Source of the DNA: a virus
Length of the DNA stretch: 64,000 nt
Reading direction: 5' to 3' (one strand)
Virus record (IMG/VR): IMGVR_UViG_3300017987_000005
Location: 119,649 to 183,648 of that record
Below are positions 8,762 to 17,223 of the stretch, piece after piece (positions within the stretch are counted from its first letter, which is position 1; each line of letters begins with the position of its first letter). A program made the position numbers and the translations under genes. The notes under the pieces were generated by a model that had not been told where the DNA came from, made no database searches, and saw only the letters and a program-made list of their open reading frames with translations.

Positions 8762-10055
8762 ATTGAGCACTCCTTTCTATTACAATTACGTTAATATCAA
8801 TATCGGTAGCAAGCTTAGACTCTTTAACCGCTCCGATACTACGGTACCTCCCGAACCGTAGTGGAACGTCCACGACGGTAAGTTCATCAATAACTCTGGA
8901 AGGTGTCGTGACTTCATCATACCGCAAAGTCCACTTCAATCTTCTTCCAAGCCCTTCAGAATAAACTGAGCGTCGTTCAATGAGCCTACGTATCCCTTCC
9001 TCCATTCTAACAGCCTGCTCTGTACGATGAGCTTGGCATAAGAGGTCGAAACGAAATTCTGCCCAACGCTCCAGGTATGTTCGCGAAGAAAAGTCCCACC
9101 AGTTTATTTCAACTTTATCTTCATAGGGACCCCACTCTTCTTCATTAATAGTTGCTATAACAAGAGCAACTTCATCAGATAACTGGACAATAGGCTTCGT
9201 TTCAACATGAACTGGTGGCCTATGACCAAACTGGAATTCAACATATCCATCCTGCTCTGATGTAAATGTAATGTTTCCGTCAGAACTCCAATCAGAAACG
9301 ACGTTGGTCGTTTTCTGCGGGTCGTCATCTATATTGTATGCTCTGACGTACTCGACAATCGTAGACGCCGGGACCGTATTCCCTTCAGGGTCAGTCCTGG
9401 TCGTATACGGAAGCCTATATGTATCGGCTCTATCTAATTCTTTGACGACACGGTCATCAAAATAATAGTAATTCTGTAGGTGCATAGATATTGAACGAAT
9501 ACTATCATCAAGAAAATTATCCCGGATACTTTCGACAAAATCAATAGCTATCCAGTTAAACTTAGGCTTAGTATCCAAATCAACCGGGTACATCTTAATC
9601 CACATCATTATATTACGCTCGCCGGGCGAAAGACTCTGTATCCCCTGATGGAATTTGTTCTCATTCATCCACTCAGGCTCATCGTAGTCGTCCCCAAGAA
9701 GCATGTGAATCCCAAGTCCTCCAACATAATCTCCGCCGCCACCCCTGGCTCCCCCGATAGTCACCCAACGCTGACCATTAAAATACTGCCAATGATTGCC
9801 TCCATCAGTAGATATCCTAAATCCTAATTTGCAATCACTTGCACTAACAGTTAACCCGAAAAAACTATCGATAAGCGACGCCCGTAATGAATAACTCTTG
9901 AAGTCAGCAGGGTAATACATACCTCCACGCGCGTAGTTTCCGTATACATCCGTCTTACGCAACGATATAAAACGGGATGAAGTATCAAGGTAGGCATCCC
10001 TACTTGACATCTCCCATCCATCAAATCTGTTTGCGCAAAAAACTAGACTAGCCAT
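8745..10055 (-). CDS. Virion protein of unknown function upstream of the sheath
   Basis: This 436-aa protein is rich in aromatic and beta-strand residues. The N-terminal 100 residues (FRISTDGGNHWQYFNG) look like a lectin or discoidin-like jelly-roll fold. The C-terminal half contains the helices RMEEGIRRLIERRS and then a beta segment. It lies between an HK97-gp10-like gene and the sheath gene, where tail-terminator and neck proteins normally sit, so it may be a tail terminator with an added binding domain. That placement is the only functional evidence. Confidence 0.6.
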   Translation of the reverse strand: MASLVFCANRFDGWEMSSRDAYLDTSSRFISLRKTDVYGNYARGGMYYPADFKSYSLRASLIDSFFGLTVSASDCKLGFRISTDGGNHWQYFNGQRWVTIGGARGGGGDYVGGLGIHMLLGDDYDEPEWMNENKFHQGIQSLSPGERNIMMWIKMYPVDLDTKPKFNWIAIDFVESIRDNFLDDSIRSISMHLQNYYYFDDRVVKELDRADTYRLPYTTRTDPEGNTVPASTIVEYVRAYNIDDDPQKTTNVVSDWSSDGNITFTSEQDGYVEFQFGHRPPVHVETKPIVQLSDEVALVIATINEEEWGPYEDKVEINWWDFSSRTYLERWAEFRFDLLCQAHRTEQAVRMEEGIRRLIERRSVYSEGLGRRLKWTLRYDEVTTPSRVIDELTVVDVPLRFGRYRSIGAVKESKLATDIDINVIVIERSAQYEASY

Positions 10056-10765
10056 TAGAACGGTATAACCTCCGCAGCAGCACCATCAATTTCTTTTTCA
10101 GTCTCTTTCAAACCGACATCATAAATATATTGTATCGTTACTCGAGCAGTTTTATCCATGAAGGGTCTCGGCTTAACATAAAGAGCTTTACGCTTCTTCG
10201 TGTTCAGCTTTAATCCAGCATTGGCAAACAGCTCCTTCACAGTACTATCAATCGGAATAACAAATCCCGATTCAATTCTACGAGCTACGTCAGCATAGGA
10301 TAATCCGCTATGCGGCGTCTTTACAGGAACGGGTGACCGCAATCTCGCAGAAAACCCGACCCACAAGCTGAAGTTTTTCCCTTTTCCGGTAGCTCCGACA
10401 TCTATCCCGTCAGTTAACATACGCCCGCTATGCACCATCACTTTATCAGACGATGCCATAGGATATCCTAACTCACTATTCATATACTCACGTATACGGA
10501 TTGTCGCTTCACGTAAAGGCACTTGCGATGCTGCTGCTTGAGCAGTATTTGCAAATACTGTCTTCAATCCTTTAACAAACGTCGCACGTCCAGTCGCTCT
10601 CTTAAAAGATAACATCAAAACATCAGGAAGCTTAACCAAAGCCTTCTGTGCACGGCGGATATCACTCTTATAATAACGACTAGTCCGCCCCAAACGGAAA
10701 TTGATACTAAGAGCTTTGCGTGCTCCCTTAGTAGCTTTGATTTTTCCGAGTGTTGCGAGTGCCAT
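10055..10765 (-). CDS. Head-tail joining protein (HK97 gp10-like, tentative)
   Basis: The 236-aa protein starts with a basic region (KATKGARKALS) and has central segments VHSGRMLTDGI and GLSYADVARRIESG, followed by KPRPFMDKTARV near the end. This order, a 'SGxL...YAxxxExG...RPF' pattern, is the one I associate with HK97 gp10-type neck or minor tail proteins. The position between a connector gene and tail genes agrees. Start and stop overlap neighbours by 1 bp, so it belongs to the structural operon. Confidence 0.55.
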   Translation of the reverse strand: MALATLGKIKATKGARKALSINFRLGRTSRYYKSDIRRAQKALVKLPDVLMLSFKRATGRATFVKGLKTVFANTAQAAASQVPLREATIRIREYMNSELGYPMASSDKVMVHSGRMLTDGIDVGATGKGKNFSLWVGFSARLRSPVPVKTPHSGLSYADVARRIESGFVIPIDSTVKELFANAGLKLNTKKRKALYVKPRPFMDKTARVTIQYIYDVGLKETEKEIDGAAAEVIPF

Positions 10766-11190
10766 TATACTGACGACCTTTCTTTTGCAGCCATGTAGTC
10801 TGCATATATTAAACGCTGTTTCCCCCCGAGAATACTCTCAGGGCGAACTTCGACAATTTCAAAATTTACTTTTGCTCCGGCAATTTCTATAATATAATCA
10901 CCGGTTCTTAAAACTACTCCGGCATCGTCCAGGTCCTTCTTCTTGAATACAAGATGCCCGGCAGTATTAATCCTATCACCAGTAGAAGTCGCTGTTTTCC
11001 GCTTAATCGCTGCGGAGTTGTTCTGACCATATACAGTAACAGTCTTGCGCTCTTCTTTCCCTACGGCTTCTCCGTAAACTCTATCAACATGAGTGTGGCT
11101 CATACGGAGCTGTGCTATCTTGATTTTAGCTAATGCCATCCTCATCGGAAGAGCATCATAATCAATCGAAGATACTAACGGGTCACTCAT
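10765..11190 (-). CDS. Head closure/neck protein, putative
   Basis: The 141-aa product has a helical N-terminus (MRMALAKIKIAQLRMSHTH) and a C-terminal beta region (LRTGDYIIEIAGAKVNFEI, then GGKQRLIYADYMAA). This small alpha-to-beta layout and its place immediately after the gp6-like connector suggest a head-closure or adaptor protein. No motif proves it. It overlaps both neighbours by one base. Confidence 0.5.
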   Translation of the reverse strand: MSDPLVSSIDYDALPMRMALAKIKIAQLRMSHTHVDRVYGEAVGKEERKTVTVYGQNNSAAIKRKTATSTGDRINTAGHLVFKKKDLDDAGVVLRTGDYIIEIAGAKVNFEIVEVRPESILGGKQRLIYADYMAAKERSSV

Positions 11191-12029
11191 TATATAAGCC
11201 TCACGTCAACGTTCGTACGATACCTCATCAAAATCTTATCAACTTCGTTAATTCCTGTTCCGACAGAATTAATCCCGTATGCCGAAGCTCCTGGGTCAGC
11301 TAAGCGGTACGTATAACTATCCGTAGTCTCACTTACCATCATCTGCTGAAACTGGTAACTCCGTTGCGCTTGGAGACCTCCGCCTTTCTTGGCTACGAGT
11401 TCCTGTGTACAATAAACTATATCCCGAGGTATGCGTCCAAACACGATAACCTCGTCGTCAACTGCGACGCTTTCGGCTAGCGGGTCAACTTTAACAATAT
11501 GGTCATCGCATACTTCGCAAATAATAGCAGAAACATAATTATCAATGAGCACGACACTTCCTTTGCTCATTCCCGCAGTCGAGTCGAACACAAGAGTGTC
11601 CGAACCTTCCGCAGCAGCAGTCGTAACGGTAGTGGTTACTTTGGTACGTGCATGATTAAGCCAACCAAAGTAACCAGCTACCGAGACTTGACTGTATAAA
11701 AGCGAACTGTATTCAGCATTATCCTCAGCACTCTGAACAACTACGTGCTCAGTATCGAAAGGCAAATCCTTGTATCCGCCGTTAGGCGAAAAGTCCGCTT
11801 CGACTGGTTCCGATATCTCAATGATAGGAACCTTACCACGCATAACAAACCGTCCATCATACAACTGCTCCATCTGTCCCGCAAAGTAAAGCGGGGTAAA
11901 CCACTTCCCTGTAATACGGTTAATGGTTTCACTCCAAAGCTCAATTTGGCGGAGTATTTCGTCCACCCCTTGTTCCGTTCCGGAATAGGCTTTGGCTTCA
12001 GCAACAGTGCAATATCTGAACGGATACAT
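11190..12029 (-). CDS. Head-tail connector protein (gp6-like) with inserted domain
   Basis: The N-terminal 50 residues (CTVAEAKAYSGTEQG...LRQIELWSETINRITGKWF) match the start of phage head-tail adaptor proteins of the gp6/gp15 type, which form a ring under the portal. The C-terminal residues (RIPRDIVYCTQELVAKKG) resemble the second helix of that family. Between them about 150 residues of Thr/Val/Asp-rich beta sequence have been added; usual members are 90-110 aa, this one is 279. Gene order supports the call. Confidence 0.6.
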   Translation of the reverse strand: MYPFRYCTVAEAKAYSGTEQGVDEILRQIELWSETINRITGKWFTPLYFAGQMEQLYDGRFVMRGKVPIIEISEPVEADFSPNGGYKDLPFDTEHVVVQSAEDNAEYSSLLYSQVSVAGYFGWLNHARTKVTTTVTTAAAEGSDTLVFDSTAGMSKGSVVLIDNYVSAIICEVCDDHIVKVDPLAESVAVDDEVIVFGRIPRDIVYCTQELVAKKGGGLQAQRSYQFQQMMVSETTDSYTYRLADPGASAYGINSVGTGINEVDKILMRYRTNVDVRLI

Positions 12030-12038
12030 CAGCGTCTC

Positions 12039-12407
12039 CTACTTCCCTGCGCTCTTCTTGGCGCTCTTTTTCTTAGCGCTGGAAGTTTTTTTCTTGGGTT
12101 CAGCAGGCTTCTCCTCTGCTTTGGGTTCAGGGGGTGTGGCTGCCGGAGCAGGTTTCTCCCCTCCCATCGTCACATAAGAGATAGCACCAGCGGGGCCATT
12201 GTTCGTAGGAAGTTCGCTGTTTTCGACGGGCTTACCTTTCTTATCCGTCTCAATAAAATCCGGGTTTCCCGCGAATTTCATCTGGTCATTGAAGTTTTTC
12301 ACTTCTACCGGACTACCAGGTCTGAACTGGTAAACGGCTGACCCATCATCAGCAATCTTCGAATACGAAGCAGAGCCCTGATACACAAAATATCTTGATT
12401 CTGCCAT
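12039..12407 (-). CDS. Small virion-region protein with Pro/Lys-rich tail
   Basis: This 122-aa protein has an N-terminal beta domain of about 75 residues (YQFRPGSPVEVKNFNDQMKF) and a low-complexity tail of Pro, Glu, Ala then Lys and Ser. The basic tail could bind DNA or a capsid surface. It lies between the major capsid gene and the connector genes. I do not recognise a family; the layout resembles the gene at 8471-8761. Confidence 0.55.
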   Translation of the reverse strand: MAESRYFVYQGSASYSKIADDGSAVYQFRPGSPVEVKNFNDQMKFAGNPDFIETDKKGKPVENSELPTNNGPAGAISYVTMGGEKPAPAATPPEPKAEEKPAEPKKKTSSAKKKSAKKSAGK

Positions 12408-12463
12408 CGAAACTACTCCTCTTCAAAAGGAAAACAATTTGGGACACTTATCGGAAGGAGGTA

Positions 12464-12496
12464 CAGCACTCCTACACTGTTAGTGCAAGAGTGCTG
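12464..12496 (-). other. Stem-loop downstream of the major capsid gene
   Basis: A symmetrical hairpin: CAGCACTC at 12464-12471 pairs with its complement at 12489-12496, with a second short stem (CACT/AGTG) inside. It occupies the 140-bp gap that follows the capsid gene on the transcribed strand. There is no T-run after it, so mRNA stabilisation or partial termination is likelier than a full stop. The rest of the gap shows no gene. Confidence 0.45.
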
Positions 12497-12547
12497 CCCA
12501 TTCCCTATCACGTTAAGGTATCCCGTAAATTAGGCTACGAGCCTACC

Positions 12548-13861
12548 TTAGATTGAAGCCAGGCGGACGTTCTTAGCCTTCACGATGGCATCGAGGTTCT
12601 CAACCTTCACGTCGAGCTGGTTGTACACGATATTTTCAATCGTGTCTTTCTTCTCGTTGAATTTCGTGAAGATACGAGTTCCGGCAAGAATACCACAGAT
12701 GAAGTTCTGCGGGTTGCCGAGCCAGATGAAGGAACCTTCCAAAACGGTCCCGCCGCTGTCAGTACCGTCCACATCGATACCATTGATACCGAGAGTGGTT
12801 TCAGCACCGTTCGCCGGAGTGTTAACGATGACCTCGGTGTCCACACCGGTTTCAGTCGTTTTCAGCTTCAGGCGGTTGTCAGCGGTTGCTTCCGCAAGAC
12901 CGGCAGCGCCAGCAGTTGCGATAGCAGCATTGATTTCCTTAGCCACCTGACCAGCGTGCAGCGTACCTTCTGACAGAGTCAGGGTTACGTTGACGGTGAC
13001 GTCAGACGAGTCAGTGAAATCGATGTCAAGCGCATCGTTGGAACCAGCAACAATTACGAACGGGTCGTATTTGTAACCGATTGCTTCAGCCGCAGTAGCA
13101 GCTCCAGCAGAAACGGGGAGGTCTTCAGGAATCATCTCAACAGTCAGGATAGGAATCCCGAGCGGGTTGAGACCCTGTCCTTCGACAGCGTTCCCGTAGA
13201 CACCAGCAACTTTGTCAGCAGCCAGGCTAGCTACCCAGTCATCCAGCAGCGCGTCAGACATAATCCAGCGAAGGCCGGGGTCATTGCGGTACTGTTTCGG
13301 AAGCTGACGTTTCATGACGCGGAACACATCTTTCGAAATGCTTGCGCCGGCAACGTCGAGAATATGAGAATTCTCAGTCTGGAGGTCCCAGCCGTCGAGA
13401 CGGTTGAGCAGGCGGGCAACTTTCGTTGCAGAACCAGCAGTGGTATCACCCTGGATACCGAGCATCTCGAGGTCAGTCGCGATGCGCTGAGTCATGCCCT
13501 GCATCATGGTGTCTTCAAAGCCGGCCTGTTCGATGTTATTCTGGAGCGTTTCCGTAGAAATATTCCAGGTTGACCGAACCTTAACGGCAGTCAGTGTCAC
13601 CTTGTTGTATTTGGGCTCACCTTCGTTGTTCGGGGACCCCTGTTCCGTTGCTTCAGCAGCGGATTCAGTGATAGGCTCACCGATGTGAACTTTATCAATG
13701 TCCTCGAGTTTCTGAGTCATCGTGATTGTGCGGCAATTGTCAAGCATTGTTGAGAACTGCTTTACGTACATGATGAACTTGTCCTGCTGCTTCGGATGAA
13801 GCAAACCGCCATGCAGGAAATCAGCGGTTTCGATTGTTTTAAGGATTTCTTCGTTGTCCAT
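12548..13861 (-). CDS. Major capsid protein with inserted domain
   Basis: The 437-aa protein has HK97-fold features: a helical N-terminal arm, then KVTLTAVKVRSTWNISTETL, a spine-helix region ending GIQGD, WIMSDALLDDWV, and a C-terminal VENLDAIVKAKNVRLASI. Residues about 265-370 are different in character (TLSEGTLHAGQVAKEINAAI, KLKTTETGVDTEVIV, ETTLGINGI) and resemble the flagellin-hook IN motif, so a surface domain seems to have been inserted. It lies after the protease-scaffold gene and has its own gap and hairpin downstream. No obvious cleaved delta domain is visible; the scaffold is a separate protein. Confidence 0.88.
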   Translation of the reverse strand: MDNEEILKTIETADFLHGGLLHPKQQDKFIMYVKQFSTMLDNCRTITMTQKLEDIDKVHIGEPITESAAEATEQGSPNNEGEPKYNKVTLTAVKVRSTWNISTETLQNNIEQAGFEDTMMQGMTQRIATDLEMLGIQGDTTAGSATKVARLLNRLDGWDLQTENSHILDVAGASISKDVFRVMKRQLPKQYRNDPGLRWIMSDALLDDWVASLAADKVAGVYGNAVEGQGLNPLGIPILTVEMIPEDLPVSAGAATAAEAIGYKYDPFVIVAGSNDALDIDFTDSSDVTVNVTLTLSEGTLHAGQVAKEINAAIATAGAAGLAEATADNRLKLKTTETGVDTEVIVNTPANGAETTLGINGIDVDGTDSGGTVLEGSFIWLGNPQNFICGILAGTRIFTKFNEKKDTIENIVYNQLDVKVENLDAIVKAKNVRLASI

Positions 13862-13911
13862 CCTATAAACTCCTTTTCAAAAAGCAATTAGGAATAAAAA
13901 GTAAAATCAAA

Positions 13912-16900
13912 TTACTGCTTCTGACCTCTCATGCCAAAAGCCTGTTTTGCAGGATTGCCGAACATTCCACGGAAAACGTTATCTTCATCGATTTCGTCTC
14001 CGCCCTCGCCACCGGCGTCTTCTTTGTTCTGGTTACTCCCACTTGACCCATCCTCAAGGTCAGCAATTCTGTTCGAGAGTCCGGACAGGGTTTTCTTTAC
14101 CTCAGCATTCTGTTCGCTTGACACGGAGATTGCTTTCGCAATATCTTCCAGCGTCTTCACGAAGCCACCAGCGACATCCTTCAGCACAGCTTCAGTTTTC
14201 TCAGTAACCGCTTTGTTAATATCCTCAGCAGTTACAGAGCTGTCGGGCAGACCTTTCTCTGTGAGATACTTATCCATAGACTCAAGCAGATTTTTAAGCT
14301 CGGGACTCACAGCCTGACCACCGAGGGCCAGAGCAATAGCCTGCTGGAGAGCAGACCTGAATCCGTCAATACCGTCAAGAACAGGAGGAAGCTCTTTTTC
14401 TTCAGCGTCACCTTCACCATCAGCGTCAGAATCGCTGCCAGCTTCTCCTTCTGCATCGCCCGCGTCACCTTCAGCGTTTCCGCCTTCAGCTTCGCCCTCT
14501 TCGTCATCGCCTCCTTCGTCGGAAGCATCTTCCTCATCTTCTTTGGTTTTCAGATGAGATTTGAGGATAGAGTCAAAGATGGACTTTTCTTCTCCACCCT
14601 CGGCATCATCCCCTTCGCCTTCAGCTTCGCCGTCACCGGCATCAGCATCAGCATCGCCTTCGGCAGCGTCACCACCTTCGGCAGCGTCGTCACCTTCAGC
14701 AGGCGCATCACCATCACCTTCAGCAGGTGCGGCGTCATCACTTTCAGCGTCTCCTTCAGCAGGAGCATCGCCTTCACCTTCAGCAGGAGCATCGTCACCG
14801 CCTTCAGCAGGTGCGTCATCTCCTCCTTCAGTAGCGTCACCGTCAGAAGCATCCGCAGCTTCATCCTCTTTGGTAACGTCTTTGTCTGCGTCCTCGGTCG
14901 GAGCATCGTTATTATCCTTATCAGTAGTAACGACATCCTCCTGGACTTCGTCTTCGATTTTCTTGCCCATATTGGATTCTCCTTCAATTAATTCACTAAA
15001 CCATAGCATTTCTATGCCTTGCGTCTCAAAATGCATTGCAAAATTGTTGAGCGTAATACTTTCGCTCACTTCTCCCGGCGAATCACTGCCCATCAAAGCA
15101 GTACCGCACTCAGGACAATCAATAGTCCTGCAAGGAACACCGGCTTCTTTATCCTGAGTAAATCCACAGTCCGGGCATACACAATAAGCCCAGCCTTGTT
15201 TCGCGATAGAAGCAAGCTTTTCGGGAGGAGTTATATCAAATTCTTCAAAATGCTTATTCAAATGAGCAGCTACCTCCTTGGCATCATCCGAACCGACTCT
15301 ACCGCCATCCTTAACACCAAGAAGTTCTGCGGCTGATACAATCAATCCGCGAAGAATTGTCTTACCGTCAGAATGGTGTTGATATTTCAAAACATCTCCG
15401 TCAGCCCACGCGTAATCGTTGACTTCTTTCGAAGCACTGATATTATCTTCGACATCCGCGAGCGGAAGAGAAACAAAAGCAATTATATTGTCCGACATGA
15501 CGTCACCTCCTAATTTATGGACATGGTTTTCGACTTCTTCCATAAACCTGTGGTCACTTATTGAATGAGTGTGTCCGAGGGATTTCAACGCAATACCCTT
15601 ACCGTCACGATTCCGGACAATATATTTATGGAAGTGCCCACCGGCAGCTTTTGACGTGCCGACAGTGTAGTCGTCGGACAACCTGCTTACTTGTCCGGTA
15701 ATCCCATCTGCAATAACTGATGTACGCATGATGGCATCACCGATTGGACCGTTAGGCATTGGGAATTTTATTCCCTTTATTGTAAATGGGCTCTTCACTT
15801 CAGTAAGTGCGAACGATGCAGACTCTTCATCGTAGTAGCCCGTCTTTTCAAAAGCATCTGACAAGAACCTGAGAATTGTTCCGAAAAAATCCTGGTCTTC
15901 CAGCGTCGTATCAGACATAACTTCGCTGCGTTTCTTTGCATGATTTATGTCATCAACAATCTGGCGGGCGACTTTCGCTACACGCTTAACGTCATCGTCC
16001 GTAGTCTCAACGCTCTTATCAGTAATAATATTTCCGAGGTACAAGCCATACTCATACATATCTGCGCACTGCTGCCTTACCTCATCATAAACTTCTTTAT
16101 CGCTGCATTTTCCGCTACACGCACATTCCAGGACATCCTTAAAACGGCGCTCTGCGGAATCAACGAACTTCTCAACACTCTTGACATCAAAAGTCCTGCG
16201 AAATTTATCGTAATCAGATTTGAATGCATCGGCGCGTGCGCTGAGCTGCTTCATATAAGCATACATTAAATCGTCAGAGATTTCATTTTTCGCGTACATG
16301 TTGTGAACTTTCGTTGCCCACTCATCATACGAAGCTCCGTCACCAAAAAGAGTTTCTTCAGGAAGAGCTTTGACAGTCAAACGATTATCAACAGAAAGTT
16401 CCACAACACCCATCATCAGAATGTGCGTGTGCTCACGCGCAGTATCAGTTTTCATAAGGTCACTGATAGTATGCGTATGTTCTGTCCCTTCGAATCCCCA
16501 TATCGACATCCCGGTCTCTCCGGCTACGACTTCCCCGTCCACTACGTACATAGCGAACTCGTGGAAATGCTCGTCCATATCAGCGTTACCGGTAAGACCA
16601 GTAATAATCTTCCCGTTACCGCCATTCTCTTTCTGAATAGCGACGAGAGCTTTGCGGTATTTCGCAGGGTTGAACTCAGGTATCCCGCCAAGGATATCCT
16701 TAATCATCGCCTGCAAGAATCCTGCGCGCTGATTGCAAGCTTGATTCTTTCGAGTACAAGCAATATGGTCCAGCTCGATTCCATGAATAACACGGACGCG
16801 AATACCTTCACTATTAATCTCATACTCAATCCCGGCATCGGGGTCAAGATAACCACCAATGCTCATCTGCCACTCCGCCCTGCCCTCGAGAACATCCTGG

Positions 16901-17223
16901 AACAGGCGGGTGCTCTGCGGGAAGGTTTCGTCCAGCTCGATATCAATAACGAGATTTACCTTATCGGCTTCCTCTTCCTTCCAGGCTTCGCTGGTAACGC
17001 CTATCGGGAATGTTGAGCGATGGTTGTCGAGAATATCGACTCCCCTATTACACTGTTCGACGAACCCGTCAATGCACCGCTCGCTCATGCGGTCATTTTC
17101 GCAGTCCGGCTTAGAATCGCTGGCAATAGCCACGACATGCATTTTCTCTTCGCCGGTAGAATCGTCCTTTTTCGTGTACGCTTTGAATACTCGCGTATTA
17201 AAAGCAACTTTTTTTCTACTCAT
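13912..17223 (-). CDS. Prohead protease fused to a very long acidic scaffold
   Basis: The 1103-aa protein begins with an HK97-type (S78) protease domain: ILDNHRSTFPIG with likely catalytic His68, and EWQMSIGGYL with likely catalytic Ser121, then HGIELDHIACT. After this come scattered HxH pairs (near residues 248, 264, 528, 546, 563), a zinc ribbon (two CxxC pairs, about 683-711), an extremely acidic Asp/Glu/Ala/Gly region with repeated APAEG units (about 798-881) and a helical C-terminus of scaffold type. I chose the ATG at 17223, with AAGGAG nine bases upstream and an 8-bp overlap with the portal gene. Protease-scaffold fusions are known, but this central section is unusual. Confidence 0.8.
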   Translation of the reverse strand: MSRKKVAFNTRVFKAYTKKDDSTGEEKMHVVAIASDSKPDCENDRMSERCIDGFVEQCNRGVDILDNHRSTFPIGVTSEAWKEEEADKVNLVIDIELDETFPQSTRLFQDVLEGRAEWQMSIGGYLDPDAGIEYEINSEGIRVRVIHGIELDHIACTRKNQACNQRAGFLQAMIKDILGGIPEFNPAKYRKALVAIQKENGGNGKIITGLTGNADMDEHFHEFAMYVVDGEVVAGETGMSIWGFEGTEHTHTISDLMKTDTAREHTHILMMGVVELSVDNRLTVKALPEETLFGDGASYDEWATKVHNMYAKNEISDDLMYAYMKQLSARADAFKSDYDKFRRTFDVKSVEKFVDSAERRFKDVLECACSGKCSDKEVYDEVRQQCADMYEYGLYLGNIITDKSVETTDDDVKRVAKVARQIVDDINHAKKRSEVMSDTTLEDQDFFGTILRFLSDAFEKTGYYDEESASFALTEVKSPFTIKGIKFPMPNGPIGDAIMRTSVIADGITGQVSRLSDDYTVGTSKAAGGHFHKYIVRNRDGKGIALKSLGHTHSISDHRFMEEVENHVHKLGGDVMSDNIIAFVSLPLADVEDNISASKEVNDYAWADGDVLKYQHHSDGKTILRGLIVSAAELLGVKDGGRVGSDDAKEVAAHLNKHFEEFDITPPEKLASIAKQGWAYCVCPDCGFTQDKEAGVPCRTIDCPECGTALMGSDSPGEVSESITLNNFAMHFETQGIEMLWFSELIEGESNMGKKIEDEVQEDVVTTDKDNNDAPTEDADKDVTKEDEAADASDGDATEGGDDAPAEGGDDAPAEGEGDAPAEGDAESDDAAPAEGDGDAPAEGDDAAEGGDAAEGDADADAGDGEAEGEGDDAEGGEEKSIFDSILKSHLKTKEDEEDASDEGGDDEEGEAEGGNAEGDAGDAEGEAGSDSDADGEGDAEEKELPPVLDGIDGFRSALQQAIALALGGQAVSPELKNLLESMDKYLTEKGLPDSSVTAEDINKAVTEKTEAVLKDVAGGFVKTLEDIAKAISVSSEQNAEVKKTLSGLSNRIADLEDGSSGSNQNKEDAGGEGGDEIDEDNVFRGMFGNPAKQAFGMRGQKQ

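Noticed and set aside
14560-14830. Possible tandem DNA repeats or a CRISPR-like array
   Set aside because: The repetition is codon-level (APAEG units) inside a gene; there are no regular spacers. No CRISPR array was seen anywhere in the window.
14307-15157. Long frames on both strands in the acidic repeat region of the scaffold gene
   Set aside because: The GCx/GAx-rich low-complexity coding sequence keeps all other frames open; the translations are unnatural (Ser/Pro or Met/Leu repeats).
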